Shown: positions 17,101 through 24,699, numbered from the stretch's first letter. The stretch: DNA of 64,000 bases from Janthinobacterium sp. 64 (GCF_002813325.1 NZ_PHUG01000001.1:5945386-6009385); one strand, 5' to 3'. Numbers and translations are program-made. The notes: a model not told the origin generated them from the sequence alone.

Positions 17101-18180
17101 ACGGTTTTCTCCCGGTTCGCTCACCTGCAGCACCAGCAAGCCATAGTTGGGCAGCGGCGTGCCGATGGTCACCGGTTCGCCGGGCTGCAGGCGCGCCAGA
17201 CTGCACGAGACGGTCGCCTCCGTGGGGCCATAGGTGTTGAACATGGCGCGGCCCGGGCGCGACCAGCGTTCGACCAGGGACTCCGGGCACATCTCGCCGC
17301 CCAGGTTGATCAGGCGCAGACTCGGTACTTCCTCCGCAAACAGGGCCAGCAAGGTCGGCACGGCGTGCAGCACGGTGACGTGGTTGGTTGCCAGCGCGCG
17401 CGGCAAGGCTTCCGGGTCGCCCGAAATCTCCTTGGGGCCCAGCCACAGGGTGGCGCCCACCAGGTAGGCGATCCAGATTTCCTCGAACGACATGTCGAAG
17501 GCGACGGAAAAGCCCTGGTAGACGGTGTCGGACTGCGCCACTTCCAGCACGGCGTTTTCGCTGCGCAGGAAGTGGCAGATGCTGCGCTGGTTGATCAAAA
17601 TGCCCTTGGGTTTGCCCGTGGAACCGGAGGTGTAGATCACATACGCGGGGTGTTCGGGCAGCACGGCGCCGCGCGCAGGCAGCTGTTCGCCCGGCGCGGC
17701 GGGCGCCAGCAGGCTTTCCGCCGTCCACACGGGACGGCCAAGTCCTGCTTCTTCCAGGCGCGGCGCGAATTGGGCGCAGCTGACGACGCCAAAGCCGTTC
17801 GCGTCATCGAGGCACACTTGCAGGCGTTCGACGGGCGTGTCTTCATCGACGGGCAGCCAGGCGGCGCCCGCCTTGGCAATCGCCGCCTGCATCAGCAGCA
17901 GAGGCGCGCCGCGCGGCAGCCACAGTCCCACGATGTCGCCGGGCTTGACGCCGGCCGCCACCAGGCGAGCCGCGGCCAATCCCGCCTGTGCATCGAGCTG
18001 CGCATACGTGATGCGGCGTTCGCCATCGATCAGCGCGGTTTGCTGCGGGCAGCGGCGGGCCGTCGCTTCCAGCAGATCGGCCAGCACTTCCTCGCGCAGC
18101 AGATCCGGTCGCGGCGGGCCGTACAGGATGTCGGCGTGGGTGGAAGGGATGCCTGGGCTGACTGCGGTGAAATCGTTCAT
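14125..18180 (-). CDS. Pls/PosA-family single-module nonribosomal peptide synthetase
   Basis: A 1351-residue membrane enzyme with the layout of epsilon-poly-L-lysine synthetase (Pls). Residues 20-530 are an adenylation domain: A3 YVIYTSGSTGKPKG, A5 NTYGPTEATV, A7/A8 YRTGDLARI and QVKIRGFRVELGEIEAVL, A10 LTSGKIDRKAL. Residues 550-620 form a carrier domain with Ser582 in DLGGHSFLAARL. No condensation or thioesterase domain follows. Instead, pairs of membrane segments (about 655-710, 880-920, 945-975, 1160-1215) alternate with three soluble blocks rich in hexapeptide-type repeats (GAKVGKEV, GAKVGKGA, GCKIGRGV). By family knowledge such enzymes polymerise one amino acid. My alignment to GrsA gives specificity residues D229, M230, E233, H272, I291, L293, T316, V324, S325, K522; an acidic Glu near the pocket suggests a basic amino acid. 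The phosphopantetheinyl transferase gene follows directly. Confidence 0.9.
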   Translation of the reverse strand: MNDFTAVSPGIPSTHADILYGPPRPDLLREEVLADLLEATARRCPQQTALIDGERRITYAQLDAQAGLAAARLVAAGVKPGDIVGLWLPRGAPLLLMQAAIAKAGAAWLPVDEDTPVERLQVCLDDANGFGVVSCAQFAPRLEEAGLGRPVWTAESLLAPAAPGEQLPARGAVLPEHPAYVIYTSGSTGKPKGILINQRSICHFLRSENAVLEVAQSDTVYQGFSVAFDMSFEEIWIAYLVGATLWLGPKEISGDPEALPRALATNHVTVLHAVPTLLALFAEEVPSLRLINLGGEMCPESLVERWSRPGRAMFNTYGPTEATVSCSLARLQPGEPVTIGTPLPNYGLLVLQVSEPGENRPLVLLPRGETGELCIIGPGLAEGYLGRPDLTVEKFLPNPWSTGPDDARLYRTGDLARIDADGQVLCLGRADDQVKIRGFRVELGEIEAVLAQQPGVGTVAVLLRKDDGIDQLVAYIVGSDDAPDEALAAKTLRAALNLHLPPYMVPGRFELLPLMPRLTSGKIDRKALKAMPLSAPPAGEAGESDVPETPAEAALFAALAKLFPGQAILRQLDFFSDLGGHSFLAARLASALRADPAYAHMTVRDIYQNRQIGKIAAVLNEAPALATPEADWTPPSAMKRWLCGAAQAAAVPGLVTLRMAQWMAPFFTYHFFTGDTGDTVPRAIAASIGVFLLATLAEFAIAIAGKWLIAGRLKPGSYPLWGVTYYRWWLADRLVESAPAYLLSGSSLNSWWLRALGAKVGKEVVIGSMTLRAPDLLSIGDNVSVGNAVNFENARVERGRLLLGQIRIGNDACISSYAILEGNTQVGAFGHLEGQSALADGAAVPDGRVYTGSPARDIGPYDRASQPPRPAVSRLRLTGETLFFCFGMVLIAVLFFMPVFPSFVLIDWFDEREMMPWLQGRDVTTQLARYFLLAFPASAVLIVLTALLSAAIRWGALPRLKPGSSPVHSNIYCAKWLVSHIQESSLNVLHGIYATVYAPYWYRLLGAKVGKGAEISTALGVVPDMLTLGDDTFIADAVMLGDEQIDGGWMTMRPTVISHRSFVGNGSYIPDGTVLPEHVLIGVHTHAPRNEQMHSGDTWLGSPPMHLPAREQVSGFAEHLTFKPSLLRRLGRSLIEAFRIVAPHAVVIAVGYTLVLDVMPIAGAGRWGEVVGDLAIAGLAYGIGNFLVVVLFKWLLLGRYRKHAAPMWTPFVWISEGVTNLYEGIAVPNFMRYLRGTPWLPLAFRLMGCKIGRGVYMDTTDITEFDCVHIGDYSELNALTCPQTHLFEDRVMKIDHVEIGQRVYMGPRSSVLYSARVGDNARLGPLTLVMKGEHIPAGSNWAGCPAAPLRS

Positions 18181-18217
18181 GGATGACGCTTATCTGTAAT
18201 GCGGTGTGAGGAATCTG

Positions 18218-18244
18218 CTGTGCCGCGCAGGGTGCGCGGCACAG
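18218..18244. repeat. Perfect 12-bp inverted repeat between nrdG and the Pls-type gene
   Basis: CTGTGCCGCGCA (18218-18229) and TGCGCGGCACAG (18233-18244) pair perfectly with a 3-base loop. No T-tract follows on either strand, so a classical terminator is not shown. It lies about 40 bases upstream of the synthetase start, where it could separate the two transcription units. Confidence 0.6.
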
Positions 18245-18328
18245 TTGATACATTACAGTACGCAAGACGTTTCAGCGTTGCAGAACGGGGAAATTTGTGA
18301 GGCTTTCAGCAATTATGTGGCTGCAGGA

Positions 18329-19033
18329 TCAACCGCCATGATTACGGAATGTAAAACGGGGAAACATGGCGCCGATTTGCGCCACCGTGCTCGCCGCCGG
18401 ATAGCCGTGCAGGGGGCGATCGGCCAGCGCCGCATCCACGCAGCCTTCGGCGCGGAACTGCTGCAGCACGTAGTTGGCGACGCCTTTGGCGGCCAGGGTG
18501 CTGGCCAGGGCCAGCAACTGCTCGTCGGGCAGCAGGTCCGGATGGGTGGTGGTGCGGCATTCGTAGGCGACGCCGCTGGCAAGGATGGCGTCCAGGCAGG
18601 CGCGCGCCGGGTCGCCGCTGCCGGCCACGCGGGTCACATGACGATAGTCGGCAAACGGTGCCTTGATGTCGAAGCCGACCCAATCGACCAGGGGCAGCAC
18701 TTCCTGCAGGCGCTGCGGATAGATGCAAGCCGTGTGCAGGCCGATGCCGAAGCCCAGTTCCCTGACGTCGTGCATGGCGCGCGCCAGCGCCGGGTCCATG
18801 CACGCCTCGCCGCCGCTGAAGACGACGGCGTCGACCAGGCCCACGCGGCGGCGCAGCCAGGTCAGGACGTCCTGCCACGGCATGGCGCCTTCCGGCGTGC
18901 GCGCCTGCAGATGCGGATTGTGGCAATAGCCGCAACGCCAGGGGCAGCCCTGCACGAACACCACGGCGGCCAGCTTGCCCGGGTAGTCGGTGGCGGAAAA
19001 GGGCGTCAGGCCACCCACTTTCAACTCAGCCAT
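18329..19033 (-). CDS. nrdG: Anaerobic ribonucleotide reductase activase
   Basis: A radical SAM enzyme that uses a [4Fe-4S] cluster and SAM to make the glycyl radical on the class III reductase. The cluster motif is CPWRCGYC (Cys30, 34, 37) inside VFVQGCPWRCGYCHNPHLQ, and VVFSGGEACMDPAL supplies the SAM-contact Gly-Gly-Glu. The 234-residue length is normal. It overlaps the small glycyl-radical gene by eight bases, so nrdD, the radical segment and nrdG form one transcript. Confidence 0.93.
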   Translation of the reverse strand: MAELKVGGLTPFSATDYPGKLAAVVFVQGCPWRCGYCHNPHLQARTPEGAMPWQDVLTWLRRRVGLVDAVVFSGGEACMDPALARAMHDVRELGFGIGLHTACIYPQRLQEVLPLVDWVGFDIKAPFADYRHVTRVAGSGDPARACLDAILASGVAYECRTTTHPDLLPDEQLLALASTLAAKGVANYVLQQFRAEGCVDAALADRPLHGYPAASTVAQIGAMFPRFTFRNHGG

Positions 19034-19223
19034 GGCAGGCGGGCTGGCCCACGCGGGCGCTCGCTTCCGTAAAGTACTGGCGCTCGTGGAACTCGCCCTG
19101 CTTGCCGATGTTGAACGAGGCGACGGGGCGGTGGTAGCCCATCACGCGCGTCCAGATTTCGCAGCGCTGGCGTTCCGTGTCGAGCAGGGTGATGGCGGGA
19201 GTGAAGTCGGGACGTGCGTTCAT
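19026..19223 (-). CDS. nrdD: Separate glycyl-radical segment of anaerobic ribonucleotide reductase
   Basis: A 65-residue protein matching the C-terminal end of single-chain class III reductases: CEIWTRVMGYHRPVASFNIG followed by KQGEFHERQYFTE. The Gly of RVMGYH is the expected radical glycine. Its ATG overlaps the stop of the large nrdD frame as ATGA, so the two are coupled but lie in different frames. Either the radical domain is a true separate subunit, like the glycyl-radical spare part YfiD for pyruvate formate-lyase, or the gene was split by a frameshift. It is homologous only to the C-terminus of NrdD, not to a complete enzyme. Confidence 0.85.
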   Translation of the reverse strand: MNARPDFTPAITLLDTERQRCEIWTRVMGYHRPVASFNIGKQGEFHERQYFTEASARVGQPACHG

Positions 19224-20968
19224 GGCGTTTCCTTGAGTGGGTGAGCGAGATCGGACTGCTTGCGGGCGATCAGTTCCGCGTCGCAGGTGGGACAGAATTC
19301 ATGTTTGCCGGCCAGGTAGCCGTGGCGCGGGCAGATGGAAAACGTGGGCGTGACGGTGATGTAGGGCAGCGAGAAGCGGCTCAGCGCGCGTTTGACCAGC
19401 TCGCGGCAGGCGTTCGCATCCGACAGCGCTTCCGTCATGTACAGGTGCAGCACCGTGCCGCCCGTGTACTTGCGCTGCAGCGCATCCTGCAATTCCAGCG
19501 CCTCGAACGGGTCGTCCGTGTGGCCCACGGGCAGCTGCGACGAATTCGTGTAATACGGGTTGTCGCTTGTTCCCGCCTGCAGGATGGCGGGATAGCGCTT
19601 GCGGTCTTCGCGGGCGAAGCGGTACGTCGTGCCCTCGGCCGGCGTCGCTTCCAGGTTGTACATATGGCCCGTCTCTTCCTGGAATTGCACCATGCGGGCG
19701 CGCACGTGGTCGAGCAGGCGTATCGCCAGCGCATGGCCCTCGGCGGACGTGATGTCGTAAGCATCGCCGCTGAAATTGCGGATCATCTCGTTGATGCCGT
19801 TGACGCCCAGGGTGGAAAAGTGATTGCGCAAGGTGCCCAGGTAGCGTTTCGTGTACGGGAACAGGCCTTGCTGCATCAGTTCCTCGATGGTGCGGCGCTT
19901 GATTTCCAGGCTGGTCTTGCCCAGCTCCAGCAGGCGGTCCAGGTCGGCCATCAGCGCCGGCTCGTCGCCGCGCCACAGGTGGCCCAGGCGCGCGCAGTTG
20001 ATGGTCACTACGCCCAGGGAGCCCGTCTGCTCGGCGGAACCGAACAGGCCATTGCCGCGCTTGAGCAGTTCGCGCAAGTCCAGCTGCAAGCGGCAGCACA
20101 TGGAACGTATCATGTTCGGCTTGAGTTCCGAATTGATGAAATTCTGGAAGTAGGGCAGACCGTAGCGGGCCGTCATCTCGAACAGGCGTTCCGCATTCTC
20201 GCTATGCCAGTCGAAATCCTCGGTGATGTTGTAGGTCGGGATGGGGAAGGTAAATACGCGTCCCTTGGCGTCGCCCGCCATCATGATCTCGATGTAGGCG
20301 CGGTTGATCATGTCCATCTCGGCCTGCAGCTCGCCATAGCTGAAGTCCATTTCCTGGCCGGCGATGACGGGAATCTGCTCGCGCAAGTCGTCCGGGCAGA
20401 CCCAGTCGAAAGTCAGGTTGGTAAACGGCGTCTGCGTGCCCCAGCGCGATGGGACGTTGAGGTTGAAGATCAGCTCCTGCATGTACTGGCGCACGTCTTC
20501 GTAGCGCAGGCTGTCCTTGCGGATGTACGGCGCCATATAGGTGTCGAAGGAGCTGAACGCCTGCGCGCCGGCCCATTCGTTCTGCAGGGTGCCGAGGAAA
20601 TTGACGATCTGGCCGATGGCGCTCGACATGTGTTTCGGCGGGCCCGATTCGATCTTGCCCGGCACGCCATTCAAGCCTTCATGCAGCAGGGTGCGCAGCG
20701 ACCAGCCGGCGCAATAGCCCGCCAGCATGTCGAGGTCGTGGATGTGCAGCGCCGCTTCGCGGTGCGCCGCGCCCACTTCCGGCGGATACACCTGGTCCAG
20801 CCAGTAGTTGGCGATGACCTTGCCCGACACGTTGAGTATCAGGCCGCCCAGCGAGTAGCCCTGGTTGGCGTTGGCGTTGACGCGCCAGTCGCGCCGGTCC
20901 AGGTATTCATTGATGGACGCGGCAACGTCGACCTGGCCGCGTGTGGGGGGAACTGCATTCGTCGTCAT
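19220..20968 (-). CDS. nrdD: Anaerobic ribonucleoside-triphosphate reductase, catalytic part
   Basis: A 582-residue class III reductase that converts NTPs to dNTPs without oxygen, using formate as reductant in most homologs. Recognisable stretches include HIHDLDMLAGYCAGWSLR, FTNLTFDW, FPIPTYNIT and NFSGDAYDITSAEG. The zinc-type ending is CPRHGYL followed by CPTCDAELI. It lacks an N-terminal ATP cone, and it ends before the glycyl-radical loop, which is encoded by the next frame. The start at 20968 follows GGAGG with 5-base spacing; the upstream ATG at 20986 has no such site. Two NrdR boxes lie upstream. Confidence 0.92.
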   Translation of the reverse strand: MTTNAVPPTRGQVDVAASINEYLDRRDWRVNANANQGYSLGGLILNVSGKVIANYWLDQVYPPEVGAAHREAALHIHDLDMLAGYCAGWSLRTLLHEGLNGVPGKIESGPPKHMSSAIGQIVNFLGTLQNEWAGAQAFSSFDTYMAPYIRKDSLRYEDVRQYMQELIFNLNVPSRWGTQTPFTNLTFDWVCPDDLREQIPVIAGQEMDFSYGELQAEMDMINRAYIEIMMAGDAKGRVFTFPIPTYNITEDFDWHSENAERLFEMTARYGLPYFQNFINSELKPNMIRSMCCRLQLDLRELLKRGNGLFGSAEQTGSLGVVTINCARLGHLWRGDEPALMADLDRLLELGKTSLEIKRRTIEELMQQGLFPYTKRYLGTLRNHFSTLGVNGINEMIRNFSGDAYDITSAEGHALAIRLLDHVRARMVQFQEETGHMYNLEATPAEGTTYRFAREDRKRYPAILQAGTSDNPYYTNSSQLPVGHTDDPFEALELQDALQRKYTGGTVLHLYMTEALSDANACRELVKRALSRFSLPYITVTPTFSICPRHGYLAGKHEFCPTCDAELIARKQSDLAHPLKETP

Positions 20969-20982
20969 GAAACCTCCAATAA

Positions 20983-21029
20983 ACACAACATACGGTGTTT
21001 TTATGAAGATTATCCACTAAATGTAGTGC
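20983..21029 (-). promoter_or_regulatory. Tandem NrdR boxes upstream of nrdD
   Basis: ACACAACATACGGTGT at 20983-20998 and CCACTAAATGTAGTGC at 21014-21029 each match the 16-bp NrdR consensus ACACTATATATAGTGT at 12 of 16 positions. Their starts are 31 bp apart, three helical turns, the spacing typical of functional NrdR pairs. NrdR with bound ATP/dATP should repress nrdD when dNTPs are ample. Confidence 0.85.
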
Positions 21030-21086
21030 CGTCAAAGGTGGCGTGCAGTTGCGTGACGAATCCTTGATGCAGGTGAAAAAACTACC

Positions 21087-21503
21087 TCAGCCGGTTTTGT
21101 TCCAGCGCGTTTCGCGCAGGATCAGCCAGCTCGCGCAAAAGAACGCGGCGCCGCAGGCGGCGATGCTGGCGACGGAGGCGGGCAGCACGTGGGTCCAGAT
21201 TTCCAGCGGCGTATAGGTGCTCCAGCTGGCCACGCGCGCATCGAACGTGACGTAGTTCGCCAGCAGCCAGTAGATGGCCAGCAGGCCCGTGCAGATGGCG
21301 GCCTGGCGCAGCAGCGGCAATTGGCGGCGCGCGAACACGGCCAGCAGGAACAGCAGCAGCACGCCCGGATAGGCGCCCAGCACTTCGGGCGACAGCACAG
21401 AGAGGGTGTTTGCGTCATAGCCGTCGGCCGGGCCGGCCCACTGCACTTGCAGCGCGGTGAGGAACAGGGTCAGAAGAAAAATCAGCAGCGGTTTGCGGGT
21501 CAT
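21087..21503 (-). CDS. Small integral membrane protein of unknown function
   Basis: I do not recognise this protein. From the ATG at 21503 it has 138 residues and four likely membrane segments (LLIFLLTLFLTALQV near the start, VLLLFLLAVFA, ICTGLLAIYWLLANYV and ASIAACGAAFFCASWLIL). An upstream ATG at 21536 would add MPPFLPRRLPA; no clear ribosome site distinguishes the two. It is divergent from ubiU and lies between the ubiUVT and nrd genes, so an anaerobic role is possible but not shown. Confidence 0.6.
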   Translation of the reverse strand: MTRKPLLIFLLTLFLTALQVQWAGPADGYDANTLSVLSPEVLGAYPGVLLLFLLAVFARRQLPLLRQAAICTGLLAIYWLLANYVTFDARVASWSTYTPLEIWTHVLPASVASIAACGAAFFCASWLILRETRWNKTG

Positions 21504-21587
21504 GGCGGGCAATCGACGAGGGAGGAAAGGGGGCATTTTACAGCCAGGTCAAGCAAGTTGAAGGTGCGCCAGCCATGCATGCATTCC

Positions 21588-21630
21588 TTCACCTGCGTCA
21601 AGGACTGGGCAGTATCGGCGGGGCTATAGT
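21588..21630 (+). promoter_or_regulatory. Candidate FNR/Dnr-type class II promoter of ubiUVT
   Basis: TTCACCTGCGTCAA at 21588-21601 matches the FNR consensus TTGAT-N4-ATCAA at 7 of 10 fixed positions. A good -10 box TATAGT lies at 21625-21630. If transcription starts near 21637, the box is centred near -42, the class II activator position. The match is degenerate. Confidence 0.45.
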
Positions 21631-21664
21631 CTGCACCCTGAGCCGATACAGGACTGTGAACATC

Positions 21665-22702
21665 ATGATGCTTGAATCAACCACCGCCACCCGCGTGGCC
21701 GGACCGCTGGAACTGGTCTGCCCCGCCGGCAGCCTGCCTGCCCTGAAAGCGGCCGTCGACAATGGCGCCGACACCGTCTACCTGGGTTTTCGCGACGCCA
21801 CCAATGCGCGCAATTTCGCCGGCCTCAATTTCGACGAGAAGGCCATCGCCGAGGGCGTGCGCTACGCCCATCAATACGGACGCAAGGTGCTGCTGGCGCT
21901 GAACACCTATCCGCAGCCGCACAACTGGGCCGTGTGGCGCAGCGCCATCGACCGCGCCGCGCAAGCGGGCATCGACGCCATGATCGTCGCCGATCCGGGC
22001 CTGATGGCGTATGCGGCCCAGCACCACCCGCAGCTGCGTTTGCACCTGTCCGTGCAGGGTTCGGCCACCAACTACGAAGCCATCAATTTTTACCATGAAC
22101 ACTTCGGTATCGCCCGCGCCGTGCTGCCGCGCGTGCTGTCGATGGCGCAGGTCGAGCAATTGATCAGCAAGACGGAAGTCGAGATTGAAGTCTTCGGTTT
22201 CGGCAGCCTGTGCGTGATGGTCGAAGGGCGCTGCGCGCTGTCGTCGTACGCGACGGGCGAGGCGCCGAATACGCACGGCGTGTGCTCGCCGGCGAAATCC
22301 GTGCGCTGGCTGGAAACGCCGAACGGTCTGGAGTCGCGCCTGAACGGCGTGCTGATCGACCGCTATGCGCCCGGTGAAAATGCCAGCTATCCCACCCTGT
22401 GCAAGGGCCGCTTCGAAGTCAATGACGAAGAGTATTACGCGATCGAGGAGCCGGCCAGCCTGAACACGCTGGCGCTGCTGCCGCAGCTGATCGCCATGGG
22501 CGTGCGCGCCGTGAAGATCGAAGGACGCCAGCGCAGCCCCGCCTACGTGGCACAGGTGACGCGCGTGTGGCGCGAAGCGATCGACGCCTGCCGCGAAGGC
22601 AATGCGCGCTACGCCGTCAAGCCGGGCTGGATGGCGTCCATGGACAAGCTGGCCGAAGGGCAGCAGCACACCCTCGGTGCGTACCACAGATCTTGGAAAT
22701 AA
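21665..22702 (+). CDS. ubiU: O2-independent ubiquinone hydroxylation protein UbiU
   Basis: A U32-peptidase-like protein that, with UbiV, hydroxylates ubiquinone precursors without oxygen. Cys183, 190, 207 and 246 have exactly the spacing (7, 17, 39) of the four [4Fe-4S] ligands known in E. coli UbiU; they lie in CVMVEGRC, GVCSP and LCKGRF. The N-terminal ELVCPAGSLPALKAAVDNGA is the family opening. From the ATG at 21665 it has 345 residues. The ubiV start follows three bases after the stop. Confidence 0.95.
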   Translation: MMLESTTATRVAGPLELVCPAGSLPALKAAVDNGADTVYLGFRDATNARNFAGLNFDEKAIAEGVRYAHQYGRKVLLALNTYPQPHNWAVWRSAIDRAAQAGIDAMIVADPGLMAYAAQHHPQLRLHLSVQGSATNYEAINFYHEHFGIARAVLPRVLSMAQVEQLISKTEVEIEVFGFGSLCVMVEGRCALSSYATGEAPNTHGVCSPAKSVRWLETPNGLESRLNGVLIDRYAPGENASYPTLCKGRFEVNDEEYYAIEEPASLNTLALLPQLIAMGVRAVKIEGRQRSPAYVAQVTRVWREAIDACREGNARYAVKPGWMASMDKLAEGQQHTLGAYHRSWK

Positions 22703-22705
22703 AGG

Positions 22706-23608
22706 ATGAACATGCTGAAGCTTTCTTTGGGCCCCTTGCTCTACTACTGGCCGCGCGCCACCGTCTTCGAGTTTTACCAGCAGATCGCCGGCAGCGCCGT
22801 CGATATCGTGTACCTGGGCGAAACAGTCTGCTCGCGCCGGCATGAAGTGCGCCTGGCCGACTGGCTCGATATCGCCGACATGCTGGCCGCTGCCGGCAAA
22901 GAGGTGGTGCTGTCGACGCAGGCGCTGATCGAGGCGGGCGCCGAACTGGCGACTCTGCGCCGCATCACGGGCAATGGCCGCTATACGGTCGAAGCCAACG
23001 ACATGGGCGCCGTGCATTGCATGGAAAAGGGCACGTCCTTCGTCGCCGGTCCCCATCTGAACCTGTTCAATGGCCCCAGCCTGCAACTGCTGGCGCGCCT
23101 CGGTGCGCGGCGCTGGGTGATGCCGCTGGAAATGGGACAGACGGCGCTGGCTGAGATGCAGCGCCAGAAACCGGAAGGGCTGGAGACGGAAGTGTTCGCC
23201 TACGGCCGCATGCCGCTGGCGTTTTCCGCGCGCTGCTTCACGGCGCGCAACCGCAACCTGCCGAAGGACGATTGCGGCTACAGCTGCCTGGAAGAGCCGG
23301 ATGGCCTGCTGCTGCGCACGCGCGATGAAGTGCCGTTCCTCGTGTTGAATGGCACGCAGACGCAGTCGGCGCTGGTCTACAACCTGGTGCGCGAACTCGA
23401 CGCCATGCGCGACATGGGCGTATCCGTGGCGCGCATCAGCCCGCAGGCCATGCATACGGAACAAGTGATCGCCATCTTCGACCGCGCCCGCCGCGGCCAG
23501 GTCAGCGGCGTGGGCGCTCAGGCCCAGCTGGCGGCCTGCCAGCCGGCCGGCGCCTGCGACGGCTACTGGCACGGCCAGCCCGGCATGGAACAGCACGCCG
23601 CTCATTGA
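22706..23608 (+). CDS. ubiV: O2-independent ubiquinone hydroxylation protein UbiV
   Basis: The partner of UbiU, also U32-like and binding a [4Fe-4S] cluster. Cys42, 177, 190 and 194 correspond to the E. coli ligands 39, 180, 193 and 197, and the last three have identical spacing ([21 protein letters not shown]). The 300-residue length is normal. The C-terminus carries an extra Ala/Gly-rich tail with two Cys. It is translated immediately after ubiU and before ubiT. Confidence 0.94.
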   Translation: MNMLKLSLGPLLYYWPRATVFEFYQQIAGSAVDIVYLGETVCSRRHEVRLADWLDIADMLAAAGKEVVLSTQALIEAGAELATLRRITGNGRYTVEANDMGAVHCMEKGTSFVAGPHLNLFNGPSLQLLARLGARRWVMPLEMGQTALAEMQRQKPEGLETEVFAYGRMPLAFSARCFTARNRNLPKDDCGYSCLEEPDGLLLRTRDEVPFLVLNGTQTQSALVYNLVRELDAMRDMGVSVARISPQAMHTEQVIAIFDRARRGQVSGVGAQAQLAACQPAGACDGYWHGQPGMEQHAAH

Positions 23609-23628
23609 ACGCATCGAAAGGAAGCACC

Positions 23629-24156
23629 ATGCAAGATCAACTGGAAAGATTGCCCATCCCGGCCAAGCCCGCCATGAGCAAGCCCGCCATGTCGTACCGG
23701 CTGCCCGAACCGCTGGCCGAATTGCTGTCCAAGCTGCCGCCGTATCCCGCCTCCTGGCTGTTCGTGCAAGGCTTGAACCGCTTGCTGGCGCCGCAATTGC
23801 CCGACGATGTGCGGTGCAGCCTGGAGGGGCGCAGCCTGCGCCTGCGCCTGGTCGACGCGGGCATCGCCTTCGATTTCGAATGGCAGGGCACGGTGTTCGT
23901 GGCCGAGCGCTATGTGGACGTGCCGGACCTGTGCATCGCCGCCAGCGTGCATGACCTGATGCTGCTGGCGCGGCGCCAGGAAGATCCGGATACGCTGTTC
24001 TTCAGCCGTCGTTTGAGCCTGGAAGGCGATACGGAGCTGGGCTTGCTGTTCAAGAATACGCTCGACGCCATCGAGTTGCCGCCATTCGATTTACAGGCGC
24101 TGGGACCGCGCCGCGTGCTGGCGCATCTGCGCGACCGGGGCGCGCGGGGAGGGTAA
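23629..24156 (+). CDS. ubiT: SCP2-domain ubiquinone biosynthesis accessory factor UbiT
   Basis: A lipid-binding SCP2-fold protein required with UbiUV for anaerobic ubiquinone synthesis. The SCP2 core runs from about residue 50 (LLAPQLPDDVRCSLEGRSLR) and includes FDFEWQGTVFVAER and HDLMLLARRQEDPDTLFFSR. The ATG at 23629 follows AAAGGA at a good distance; an in-frame ATG at 23605 overlaps ubiV and is less likely. The gene completes ubiUVT. Confidence 0.9.
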   Translation: MQDQLERLPIPAKPAMSKPAMSYRLPEPLAELLSKLPPYPASWLFVQGLNRLLAPQLPDDVRCSLEGRSLRLRLVDAGIAFDFEWQGTVFVAERYVDVPDLCIAASVHDLMLLARRQEDPDTLFFSRRLSLEGDTELGLLFKNTLDAIELPPFDLQALGPRRVLAHLRDRGARGG

Positions 24157-24187
24157 GCGGGAAGGTGGCGGCGCGCAGTGGCGGTAC

Positions 24188-24451
24188 TCAATGGCGGCAG
24201 TGACCGCAGGCGCCGCTGCAGGACGGCAGTTGTTCTTCATCGGAGGCCTCGCCCATGAAGCCGGCATCGTTGACGGCGGCCAGCAGGCGCTCCTGCGTGG
24301 CCAGGCGTTCGTCGAACTGCACCGTGGCGCCGTGGCGCGCCAGCGAGACGCACACGGTGGCCACACCCGTGACGGCCTCGAGCGCGCCCGTCAGCCTGTC
24401 GGCGCAGCCTTCGTGATCCATTCCGATGATATTCAAGCGTGCTGTCTGCAT
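24188..24451 (-). CDS. Heavy-metal-associated (HMA) domain protein with altered metal motif
   Basis: An 87-residue ferredoxin-like HMA protein (NIIGMDHEGCADRLTGALEA). The canonical GMxCxxC loop reads GMDHEGC, so the first Cys is replaced by His. A separate Cys/His-rich tail (SCSGACGHCRH) could add ligands. HMA proteins normally bind Cu(I) or similar soft metals, and this loop may bind a different ion. The ATG at 24451 has an AGAGGA site. No transporter gene adjoins. Confidence 0.8.
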   Translation of the reverse strand: MQTARLNIIGMDHEGCADRLTGALEAVTGVATVCVSLARHGATVQFDERLATQERLLAAVNDAGFMGEASDEEQLPSCSGACGHCRH

Positions 24452-24699
24452 GGGTTCCTCTTGTTTTTCAGATAAAAAAACAGCGTAGGCGAGGGGCGCG
24501 CATGCCGTCCAGAGCCGCACGCACGATTTATTTTCTATTTGCCGTTTTATTGATCTGGATTAATTTCCAACCCTCTTGGCCAGCCGGGAAGTGCTGTTGT
24601 TTTGTACACATTTTCCATATTCGAGTCGACAAGCGTGCTGTGCTGCGTGATACTGTCATTCTGATAAGAACGCTATGAAAGCGCTGGAAAGGAGGGGCC

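Noticed and set aside
14179-18186. Two very long plus-strand frames (642 and 671 residues) opposite the synthetase gene
   Set aside because: They are antisense shadows of a GC-rich gene, with His/Gln/Arg-rich composition and no motif, while the minus strand has every adenylation and carrier motif.
19218-19225. Explaining the nrdD split purely as a sequencing error
   Set aside because: Not accepted as the main reading because the short frame has its own ATG overlapping the stop (ATGA), and the context is otherwise clean; still listed as a possible refutation.
21677-23614. Minus-strand frame of 645 residues opposite ubiUV
   Set aside because: Same kind of shadow; the opposite strand matches UbiU and UbiV with all iron-sulfur ligands.
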